From Gelidibacter algens (GTDB lineage: Bacteria; Bacteroidota; Bacteroidia; Flavobacteriales; Flavobacteriaceae), in assembly GCF_001678675.1 (NCBI RefSeq), contig NZ_LZRN01000003.1:62001-126000 (forward strand): a stretch of 64,000 bases of DNA, read 5' to 3'. This document shows positions 56,990 to 64,000 of this stretch, piece after piece. The notes under the pieces are model-generated. The model was not told where the DNA came from. It saw nothing but the letters and a program-made list of their open reading frames with translations, and searched no databases. A program made the translations under genes and the position numbers. Each line of letters begins with the position of its first letter. Position 1 is the first letter of the stretch.

Positions 56990-59298
56990 TGAAATCACAA
57001 TCCATCAACTCCGTTCTTTTTAGTGCACTTACTTTTTGTTTGCTATCCTGCAATTCCTATCAGGCACAAACTCAAGTTAAATCTGAAAAATCCACTGCAC
57101 AAAAAGTAGATTCCATTCTCAAATTAATGACTTTGGATGAAAAATTGGGACAGCTCAATTTACCATCTGCGGGTGACATTACTACGGGTCAAGCTACAAG
57201 TTCCGACATTGCCAAAAAAATTGAAGAAGGTAAGGTAGGCGGTCTTTTTAATATCAAAACGGTTGCAAAAATTAGGGATGTCCAAAAGGTAGCCATGGAA
57301 AAAAGCCGATTGAAGATTCCGTTATTATTTGGGATGGATGTCATTCACGGCTATGAGACCACATTCCCAATTCCGCTAGGATTATCCAGCTCTTGGAATA
57401 TGCCAATGATTGAGAAAACCGCGCGTATTGCGGCCATTGAGGCTAGCGCTGATGGAATTAACTGGACGTTTTCGCCCATGGTAGATATCTCAAGGGATGC
57501 CCGTTGGGGCCGTGTTTCTGAAGGTTCTGGTGAAGATGCTTATTTGGGAAGCCAGATTGCAAAAGCAATGGTCAATGGGTATCAAGGTAAAGATTTGACC
57601 CAAAATACAACCATAATGGCCTGTGTAAAGCATTTCGCTTTATATGGTGCATCAGAAGCAGGACGCGATTATAATACGGTAGATATGAGCCGTATTAAAA
57701 TGTACAATGATTACTTACCGCCTTATAAAGCGGCAATTGATGCTGGCGTGGGTTCAGTAATGGCAGCATTTAATGAAATTGATGGCGTACCTGCTACTGG
57801 GAATAAGTGGTTGTTGACCGACTTGTTGCGTACCGATTGGGGTTTTGACGGGTTTGTGGTGTCAGATTACACCGGTATTAATGAAATGGTCGATCATGGT
57901 ATGGGAGACCTGCAAGCCGTTTCAGCCTTGGCATTGAATGCTGGTGTGGATATGGATATGGTTGGCGAAGGGTTGTTGACTACTTTAAAGAAATCTTATG
58001 AGGAAGGTAAAGTCACCATGGCAACCATTGATACAGCTGTTAAACGCATGCTGACTGCAAAATATCAATTGGGCTTGTTTGAAGATCCTTATAAATACTG
58101 CGATATTGATAGAGCTAAAACAGATATTTTTACGGATGACCATCGTGCATTTGCAAGAAAAGTGTCAGCAGAATCGATGGTATTGTTGAAAAACGACAAC
58201 CAGACCTTACCACTAAAAAAATCAGGAACGATTGCGCTAATCGGACCGTTAGCCAATAATGCGGTGAATATGGCAGGGACTTGGAGTGTGGCCACCAAGC
58301 AAGAAAAATCCAGTCCGCTTTTAGAAGGTTTAAAAACTGTTGTCGGTAATAAAGCTAAAATACTATACGCCAAAGGCAGTAATCTGGCTAAAGATTTAGA
58401 ATACGAGAAACGGGCGACCATGTTTGGGAAAGATATTCCGCGTGATGGAAGAACGGATCAACAAATGTTGGATGAAGCTTTGGAGATCGCTTCAAAATCT
58501 GATGTTATAATTGCGGCTTTGGGAGAATCGGCTGAGATGAGCGGCGAAAGCAGCAGCAGAACCAATCTTGATATTCCTCAAATTCAAAAAGAGTTATTAA
58601 AAGCGCTTTTAAAAACAGGAAAGCCTGTAATTTTGGTCATGTTTACCGGGCGGCCATTAACTATTCAGGAAGAAGTGGAAACCGTTCCCGCTATTTTGAA
58701 CGTTTGGTTTCCTGGCAGTGAAGCGGGCTTAGCAATTTCAGATGTGCTGTTTGGCGATGTCAATCCTTCAGGGAAACTGACAGCAACCTTTCCTCGCAAT
58801 GTGGGACAGATTCCAATTTATTACAATCATAAAAATACGGGTCGACCATTGAACAATGATGAAGGGAATTTTGAAAAATTCCGCAGCAATTATTTAGATG
58901 TGCGCAACGAGCCTTTATTTCCTTTCGGATATGGGTTAAGCTATACCCAATTTGAGTATTCCAACTTAAAGTTAAGCGCAAATCAAATGGCCATGACTGG
59001 TGATATTGAGGTTACTGTTAACGTGAAGAACTCAGGAAATTACGACGGAAAAGAAGTCGTCCAATTGTACATCAGAGATTTGGTAGGCTCGGTAACGAGA
59101 CCCGTTAAAGAACTGAAAGGCTTTCAAAAAATAGAAATGAAAAAAGGGGAAACTAAAACGGTGACTTTCAAAGTGACTGTTGACAATTTAAAATTCTACA
59201 ATTACAATTTAGATTTTGTTGCTGAACCAGGACAGTTTGAAGTATTTGTGGGCACTAATTCTGACACCACCATGAAAGCAGGATTTGAATTGAGATAA
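56989..59298 (+). CDS. bglX: GH3 beta-glucosidase (BglX-like) lipoprotein
   Basis: This 769-aa glycoside hydrolase family 3 enzyme has a lipoprotein signal (CLLSC, Cys 21), so it acts in the periplasm or on the outer membrane. Domain 1 carries LFGMDVIHGYETTFPIPLG, the active-site GRVSEGSGEDAYL and KHFALYGASEAGRDYN. The nucleophile is Asp 293 in GFVVSDYTGI. The second, sandwich domain has the acid/base region (ALGESAEMSGESSSRT). A fibronectin-III-like domain ends the protein (RPVKELKGFQKIEMKKGETK). It releases glucose from the ends of beta-linked oligosaccharides. With GH144 neighbours the expected substrate is sophorose-type beta-1,2 oligomers, as for Bacteroides BT_3567. It is coupled to the upstream esterase. 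Confidence 0.92.
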   Translation: MKSQSINSVLFSALTFCLLSCNSYQAQTQVKSEKSTAQKVDSILKLMTLDEKLGQLNLPSAGDITTGQATSSDIAKKIEEGKVGGLFNIKTVAKIRDVQKVAMEKSRLKIPLLFGMDVIHGYETTFPIPLGLSSSWNMPMIEKTARIAAIEASADGINWTFSPMVDISRDARWGRVSEGSGEDAYLGSQIAKAMVNGYQGKDLTQNTTIMACVKHFALYGASEAGRDYNTVDMSRIKMYNDYLPPYKAAIDAGVGSVMAAFNEIDGVPATGNKWLLTDLLRTDWGFDGFVVSDYTGINEMVDHGMGDLQAVSALALNAGVDMDMVGEGLLTTLKKSYEEGKVTMATIDTAVKRMLTAKYQLGLFEDPYKYCDIDRAKTDIFTDDHRAFARKVSAESMVLLKNDNQTLPLKKSGTIALIGPLANNAVNMAGTWSVATKQEKSSPLLEGLKTVVGNKAKILYAKGSNLAKDLEYEKRATMFGKDIPRDGRTDQQMLDEALEIASKSDVIIAALGESAEMSGESSSRTNLDIPQIQKELLKALLKTGKPVILVMFTGRPLTIQEEVETVPAILNVWFPGSEAGLAISDVLFGDVNPSGKLTATFPRNVGQIPIYYNHKNTGRPLNNDEGNFEKFRSNYLDVRNEPLFPFGYGLSYTQFEYSNLKLSANQMAMTGDIEVTVNVKNSGNYDGKEVVQLYIRDLVGSVTRPVKELKGFQKIEMKKGETKTVTFKVTVDNLKFYNYNLDFVAEPGQFEVFVGTNSDTTMKAGFELR

Positions 59299-59308
59299 TA
59301 ATTTGAGA

Positions 59309-59339
59309 AACCTTTCAGGTTTTCAAAACTTGAAAGGTT
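59309..59339. repeat. Palindromic stem-loop after the GH3 gene
   Basis: AACCTTTCA (59309-59317) pairs with TGAAAGGTT (59331-59339) around an AT-rich loop. No T-run follows. From memory, ACCTTTCAGGTTTT-type palindromes are common between flavobacterial genes; I cannot confirm copy number here. Confidence 0.5.
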
Positions 59340-59681
59340 AAATTGTGCTAAACATGAACAAACGATAGCATATCATTTCGTTAAAGAAGAAAGTAAAATG
59401 GCGACATTCCAATTGCGCAATTAAGAGTTAAAGTTTCACTATAACTAAGATGGAATATCATTTGAAACCTGAAGAAATAGTAATTGCTCCGGACTTCGAT
59501 TTTAATTTCGAGCAGTTATTCACATTAAAAAAGACATGGCACTAATTCTTGAGATCAGGGAAGTTCATGTGCTTTTTTATCCATGTCAAAGGATATTGAG
59601 TTAATAAATTAAAATTGTTTCTAATATTTGAAGCCTATTATATAAAAGACCTTTATTTTAGTGGCAAACAGAGACATCCTT
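59340..59681. other. Intergenic gap with a 31-codon frame, no supported gene
   Basis: This is the rest of a 383-bp gap inside the PUL. A short frame at 59450-59545 starts with ATG and encodes MEYHLKPEEIVIAPDFDFNF and 11 more residues. It looks protein-like but matches nothing I know; it could be a remnant or a small gene. No promoter consensus for the next esterase is seen. Confidence 0.3.
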
Positions 59682-60569
59682 ATGAAGAAACTTATTTTTT
59701 ACAGCTTTTTACTCAGTGCAACCGCTGTATTTTCCCAAGCCAAAGTAACCACCTACACTTATGCAATTAAAGGAATGGACACCTTACAGATGGATGTGTA
59801 TACTCCTAAAAAAATGAAGAAAAATGATTCTGTTCCGGTTCTATTATGGATGCATGGTGGGGGTTTTTCAGGAGGTAGCAGAAGTTTTCCAAGCGAGGTC
59901 AAAATGGCCGAACTGGCAGCAGAAAATGGTTACTTAGGTGTTTTTATCTCCTACAGACTCACACGCAAAGGTCAACTGACAGGCTTTGGCTGTGACTGCC
60001 CAAAAGCTGAAAAACTGCTAACCTTCAAAAATGCAGCAATCGATTTTATGGATGCAGCAAAATTTATTTATGATAATAAGAATGAATTGGGAGCTGATAC
60101 CACTAAAATTATAGCCGGTGGGAGTAGCGCTGGGGCAGAAGGGATGCTCAATGCCGTGTATATGCGCGAGTATTTTATAGAAGATTTAAAAAGATACAAT
60201 GAGATTAAATTTGCAGGAGTATTTTCTTTGGCGGGAGCGATGGTCAATGCCGATTATGTGACAAAAGAAAATGCCTTGCCTTCTGCATTTTTTCATGGCA
60301 CTGCAGATAATTTGGTGCCTTTTGGCAGTGCAGCACATCACCAATGTAAACCTGAACGAAAGGGATATATCATGTTGGACGGATCGGCGACCATTGTGGA
60401 GCGATTGCTGGAATTGGAAATGCCCTATTATTTTTATAAAGTTATTGGAGGGCGGCATGAATTGTCATCCATTCCATTTGAGCAGCTAGAGGGTGTATTT
60501 GAGTTTTTCAACCAAACTGTTATCAAAAAAGAAATCATACAAACCGTAAGAATAATTAGGAAGACATGA
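59682..60569 (+). CDS. Secreted alpha/beta-hydrolase, HGGG-type esterase
   Basis: This 295-aa secreted esterase resembles carboxylesterase/acetylxylan-esterase-like (hormone-sensitive lipase) enzymes. ATG 59682 is used; the frame also opens at GTG 59661, but 59682 starts the signal peptide directly (MKKLIFYSFLLSATAVFSQ). The oxyanion motif HGGG is at 58-61, and the nucleophile Ser 149 is in GGSSAGAEGM. The acid (FHGTADNLVPFGS) and late His (VIGGRHELSSIPFE) complete the triad. A segment with GFGCDCPKAEKLL carries two close Cys, possibly a disulfide. Family members remove acetyl or other acyl groups from sugars. It is the second esterase of the PUL, which again hints at an acylated substrate. 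Confidence 0.82.
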   Translation: MKKLIFYSFLLSATAVFSQAKVTTYTYAIKGMDTLQMDVYTPKKMKKNDSVPVLLWMHGGGFSGGSRSFPSEVKMAELAAENGYLGVFISYRLTRKGQLTGFGCDCPKAEKLLTFKNAAIDFMDAAKFIYDNKNELGADTTKIIAGGSSAGAEGMLNAVYMREYFIEDLKRYNEIKFAGVFSLAGAMVNADYVTKENALPSAFFHGTADNLVPFGSAAHHQCKPERKGYIMLDGSATIVERLLELEMPYYFYKVIGGRHELSSIPFEQLEGVFEFFNQTVIKKEIIQTVRIIRKT

Positions 60570-60721
60570 AAACCTAGTGTTTTCTTAAAGGTTGCTGTGG
60601 CCCTTGAGATGTGCAACACTTAACATCATAATCATATAAAAGAAACACCGTGTACAAAAGCCAACATCATTCAAATTATGGCCAACTCATGAACACTTAC
60701 AAACATTAAACTGATGCCATT

Positions 60722-62575
60722 ATGATTAAAACTTTATCAACGTTAATGTTATGCCTTTTCCTGGTTGCTCTAACTGCGTGCAAGGAAAATGAAGAAGATG
60801 GTAGAACCACTGAAAAGGTTCAGAATAAAGTTGAAAATTCCAAAAACAATTTCACCACCTATTGTAATCCAATAGATATCGATTATTCCTATATGTCCCA
60901 TTACCGTGCGGAAAATAATGTATCGTATCGTTCTGGTGCTGATCCTGCAATCGTCAATTTTAAAGGTCGTTTTTATATGTTTGTCACAAGGTCGCACGGC
61001 TATTGGGCATCTGATGATATGAGCAATTGGAAATTCATCAAACCTCAAAGCTGGTATTTTGATGGGAGTAATGCACCCGCAGCCGCAGTAAAGGACGGAA
61101 AAATTATTGTTCTGGGAGATCCGTCTGGGAGAGGTGCGGTCATTGAAACTGACAACCCTGAACTTGGGGATTGGAAAACAAATTATGCGGTGATCAATAT
61201 GCCGGGAGGTACACAAGATCCCAATCTTTTTGTGGATGATGATGGAAAAGTGTATCTGTATGAAGAATCCTCCAACAAATGGCCCATAAGAGGGATTGAA
61301 TTAGATCCTAAAAACTATTACATCCCCATTGGCGAGCAAGTTGATCTTTTCAATTTAAAACCAGAGAAACACGGGTGGGAACGCTTTGGACAAGATCATA
61401 AATCAGATCTCAAACCTTTTATTGAAGGCCCTTGGATGGTAAAACATAAGGATACTTACTATCTTGAATATGGTGCCCCAGGAACCCAATGGAATGTGTA
61501 TGCTGATGGCGTTTATACGAGTAAAAATCCGCTAGGTCCTTTTGAATATGCACCTTATAATCCTATTTCTTACAAGCCTGGAGGATTTTTGAAAGGCTCT
61601 GGGCATGGCAGTACGGTGAAGGATAACAATGGCAATTATTGGCATTATTCTACGATGGCCATTTCTGTTAATTTTAAGTTTGAAAGACGCTTGGGCATGT
61701 ATCCTGCAGGATTTGAAGATGATGGCCAAATGTATGTCAATACGGCTTATGGCGATTATCCTCATTATCTGCCAGACACCAAAGTAGCCAATCACAAGGA
61801 ACGTTTTACAGGATGGATGTTGCTTTCCTATGACAAGCCTGTCAAGACCAATTCACCTCTGGTAGAAAAGGAAATCAATGTAGTAAATGAAATTGAGGAA
61901 GGCTATATGCAGGAGCAGATCAAGGATTTCAATAGCAATAAAATTAATGATGAAGAGATTCGTAGTTATTGGGTTTCTGAAAGCAACAACGATTCTATTT
62001 ATGTCGAAATCGATTTATTGAAACCGATGGAGGTGAGGGCAGTTCAAATTAATTTTCAGGATTTTAACAGTGTGATTTTTGGAAGACCCGAAGGTATCAA
62101 ACAGCAATTTGTGATTGAAACTTCTTTGGACGGAAAAAAATGGAATGTGGCAGTGGACTACTCAAAAAACACAAAAGACATGCCTCACGCCTATATTCAG
62201 CTTGAAAATTCAGTCGAAGCCCGCTACATTCGGTATAATCATGTATTTTGTACCAATAAATATTTAGCCATTTCAGAATTGAGGGTTTTTGGCAAAGGAA
62301 AAGAAGCACAACCTCAAACCCCTTCAAATTTTAAAGTGCTAAGACAAAAGGATAGAAGAAATGCCGACTTAACCTGGGATGCTGTTAAAGATGCTACAGG
62401 GTACGTGATATATTGGGGAATTGAAAAAGATAAATTGAACCTCAATGCCATGATGTACGACCATCCAAATTATGAATTGAGAGCATTGAATACCGAGCAA
62501 TCCTATTACTTGCAAGTAGAAACTTTTAATGAAAATGGAATTTCTAACCGAAGTGAGATCATTTTTATAGAATAA
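60722..62575 (+). CDS. GH43-type five-bladed propeller lipoprotein with discoidin-like and Fn3-like domains
   Basis: This 617-aa lipoprotein (VALTAC, Cys 20) has acidic residues just after the Cys (KENEED), in keeping with surface export. The first 340 residues form a GH43-like propeller with the expected catalytic set: Asp 74 in SGADPAIV (base), Asp 166 in GTQDPNLF (pKa modulator) and Glu 235 in IEGPWMV (acid). A discoidin/F5/8-type carbohydrate-binding domain follows (about 390-530, AVQINFQDFNSVIFG to YLAISELRVFGKG). Then comes a fibronectin-III-like end (PSNFKVLRQKDRRNADLTWD). GH43 enzymes remove alpha-L-arabinose, xylose or galactose units. Here it could strip side chains from the target glucan, but its specificity is unknown. 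Confidence 0.86.
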   Translation: MIKTLSTLMLCLFLVALTACKENEEDGRTTEKVQNKVENSKNNFTTYCNPIDIDYSYMSHYRAENNVSYRSGADPAIVNFKGRFYMFVTRSHGYWASDDMSNWKFIKPQSWYFDGSNAPAAAVKDGKIIVLGDPSGRGAVIETDNPELGDWKTNYAVINMPGGTQDPNLFVDDDGKVYLYEESSNKWPIRGIELDPKNYYIPIGEQVDLFNLKPEKHGWERFGQDHKSDLKPFIEGPWMVKHKDTYYLEYGAPGTQWNVYADGVYTSKNPLGPFEYAPYNPISYKPGGFLKGSGHGSTVKDNNGNYWHYSTMAISVNFKFERRLGMYPAGFEDDGQMYVNTAYGDYPHYLPDTKVANHKERFTGWMLLSYDKPVKTNSPLVEKEINVVNEIEEGYMQEQIKDFNSNKINDEEIRSYWVSESNNDSIYVEIDLLKPMEVRAVQINFQDFNSVIFGRPEGIKQQFVIETSLDGKKWNVAVDYSKNTKDMPHAYIQLENSVEARYIRYNHVFCTNKYLAISELRVFGKGKEAQPQTPSNFKVLRQKDRRNADLTWDAVKDATGYVIYWGIEKDKLNLNAMMYDHPNYELRALNTEQSYYLQVETFNENGISNRSEIIFIE

Positions 62576-62589
62576 TAATTACATTTAAA

Positions 62590-62673
62590 ACATCTAACAT
62601 CTAACATCTAACATCTAACATCTAACATCTAACATCTAACCTCTAACCTCTAACATCCAACAACTAACATCTC
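62590..62673 (+). repeat. Heptanucleotide tandem repeat (ACATCTA)n
   Basis: Seven perfect ACATCTA units (62590-62638) are followed by about five degraded copies (ACCTCTA twice, ACATCCA, ACAACTA, ACATCTC). The array fills the gap between the GH43 stop and the transporter ATG, ending 6 bp before that start codon. Confidence 0.9.
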
Positions 62674-62678
62674 AAACC

Positions 62679-64000
62679 ATGACTAAAAAAACTTTTTTAC
62701 TACTAATAGCTGCTGTTTCAGCATTAGGCGGACTCCTATTTGGATACGATACAGGCGTTATCAACGGTGCTCAATTTTATTTGAGTAAGTATTTTGATTT
62801 GAGTGATGCCATGAAAGGATGGGTGGTAGGAAGTGCACTTATAGGCTGCTTTGTAGGCGCCATAGTTGCAGGACCCTTGAGCATCAAAATTGGCCGTAAA
62901 TATTCGTTGATTATCTCTGCAGTATTATTTACGATTTCTGCATGGGGCTCTGGTCTGCCTTCATTTTTACCAGAGTCCGTAACACTTTTGGTGGTTTTTA
63001 GAATTATTGGAGGATTGGGAATTGGGATTGCCTCTATGAATGCGCCCATGTACATTGCTGAAATTGCACCGAGTGATATTAGGGGCCGTATGGTAACCTA
63101 TTACCAATTGGCTATTGTAATTGGTTTTTTTGTGGTGTTTTTAGCCACTTATTTTATCGGAACCAATTTAACGGAAGCTGAAAACATTCAAGAAGGATGG
63201 CGAAAGATGTTCTGGTCAGAATTGATTCCGAGCGGTTTGTTTTTGATATTATTGTTCTTCGTGCCTAAAAGCCCGCGATGGTTGGCCTTAAAAGGAAAAG
63301 ATGACGAAGCATTAGTGGTCTTGAAAAAAATACATGATGACGAACAGGCCAACAAAGAAATTTTCCAGATTCAACAGTCCTTAAAAGCTGATGATACAGG
63401 ATTAAAGGTCAATTACTTTTCAAAGGCTATTTTAACAATTATCGTTATTGGGACTGTGTTCTCCATGCTGCAGCAGTTTACGGGTATCAATGCGGTACTG
63501 TACTATGGTGCAGATATTTTTGAAAAAGCTTTAGGTTTTGGAAAGGAAGATGTCCTATTACAACAAATTCTATTGGCATTTGTCAATTTGGTATTCACCT
63601 TTGTCGCGATGTTTACTGTCGATAAGTTTGGTAGAAAACCATTGATTTATATTGGAGCCTTCGGTATGCTTGCTGGGTTTTTATTATTAGGCATAACCCT
63701 GCAACAAGAGGCGGTTGGATTTTTATCCTTATTGGGTGTGTTGATTTTTATAGCCTCGTTTGCATTGTCCATGGGGCCAGTGGTTTGGGTGTTGCTTTCA
63801 GAAATGTTTCCTAATAAAATACGAAGTGTGGCCATGTCAGTTGCCGTTGCAGCCCAATGGGCCGCCAATTATGTGGTGTCACAATCTTTTCCAATAGTCA
63901 TGGGAAGCGAAGTCAATAACAGTTCAACCTGGAATGGGTCATTGCCATATTTCATTTTCATCGTGTTTATAGTAGTCATCGTTTATGTAACCTACAAATT
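62679..64000 (+). CDS. Sugar-porter family MFS transporter (truncated by window end)
   Basis: This inner-membrane sugar/proton symporter belongs to the MFS sugar-porter family (XylE/GLUT-like). 440 codons are present and the frame is still open at the window edge. Family signatures are visible: SALGGLLFGYDTGVINGAQ in helix 1, SIKIGRKYSL after helix 2, PMYIAEIAPSDIRGRMV between helices 4 and 5, PKSPRWLALKGK at the central loop, QQFTGINAVLYYGADIF in helix 7 and VDKFGRKPLIY after helix 8. Start ATG 62679 lies 6 bp after a heptanucleotide repeat. As last known gene of the PUL it probably takes the released monosaccharide, expected to be glucose, into the cytoplasm. Confidence 0.92.
   Translation, partial: MTKKTFLLLIAAVSALGGLLFGYDTGVINGAQFYLSKYFDLSDAMKGWVVGSALIGCFVGAIVAGPLSIKIGRKYSLIISAVLFTISAWGSGLPSFLPESVTLLVVFRIIGGLGIGIASMNAPMYIAEIAPSDIRGRMVTYYQLAIVIGFFVVFLATYFIGTNLTEAENIQEGWRKMFWSELIPSGLFLILLFFVPKSPRWLALKGKDDEALVVLKKIHDDEQANKEIFQIQQSLKADDTGLKVNYFSKAILTIIVIGTVFSMLQQFTGINAVLYYGADIFEKALGFGKEDVLLQQILLAFVNLVFTFVAMFTVDKFGRKPLIYIGAFGMLAGFLLLGITLQQEAVGFLSLLGVLIFIASFALSMGPVVWVLLSEMFPNKIRSVAMSVAVAAQWAANYVVSQSFPIVMGSEVNNSSTWNGSLPYFIFIVFIVVIVYVTYK

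Noticed and set aside
59450-59545. 31-codon frame MEYHLKPEEIV...
   Set aside because: Too short and without a known relative, ribosome signal or promoter; noted only within the gap entry.

Overview
The window is AT-rich chromosomal DNA from a gliding marine-type Bacteroidota bacterium, most likely a member of the Flavobacteriaceae. The evidence is a sprCDBF-type gliding and type IX secretion locus, gliding-motility-type C-terminal sorting domains, a SusC/SusD polysaccharide utilization locus (PUL) and a TTG-N19-TAAATTTG flavobacterial promoter. No rRNA, tRNA, CRISPR array, integrase or transposase was seen.

Region 1 (1-19.1 kb) is mixed. It holds a small hypothetical gene, a UbiA-family prenyltransferase convergent with a CrtI-type carotenoid desaturase, and a small hypothetical gene. 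Next come two giant proteins with no recognisable family (1883 and 1449 aa, no signal peptide, consecutive) and a DUF2237 gene. On the minus strand follow an FAD amine-oxidase-like protein with a small membrane protein, a double-domain UspA protein and a YdjM-type membrane protein. A hairpin element at about 16.61-16.70 kb resembles a dispersed flavobacterial repeat.

Region 2 (19.3-41.5 kb) is the cell-surface and motility block. A small secreted protein with a textbook promoter and a secreted beta-helix-like protein are followed by four tightly spaced genes ordered like Flavobacterium johnsoniae sprC-sprD-sprB-sprF. The SprB-like adhesin (about 4446 aa) has about 43 SprB-type repeat units, and these are themselves arranged in a seven-unit super-repeat of about 1.75 kb. 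The SprD-like protein joins a PorP/SprF-type domain to a long Ala/Lys/Glu coiled coil and a SPOR-like end. A strong bidirectional terminator closes the block.

Region 3 (41.7-64.0 kb) is a PUL. Two divergent membrane-spanning HTH regulators (one TPR type, one beta-propeller/Y_Y_Y type) precede susC, susD and a tandem-LamG surface lipoprotein. After these come two GH144-type lipoproteins, an esterase, a GH3 beta-glucosidase, a second esterase, a GH43-type lipoprotein with a discoidin-like domain, and a sugar-porter MFS transporter cut off by the window end. GH144 plus GH3 points to beta-1,2-glucan (or a decorated relative): surface binding and cutting, SusCD import, periplasmic hydrolysis to glucose, then uptake. 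The gap before susC carries four copies of TACGTCA within about 110 bp, a candidate operator for the PUL regulator.
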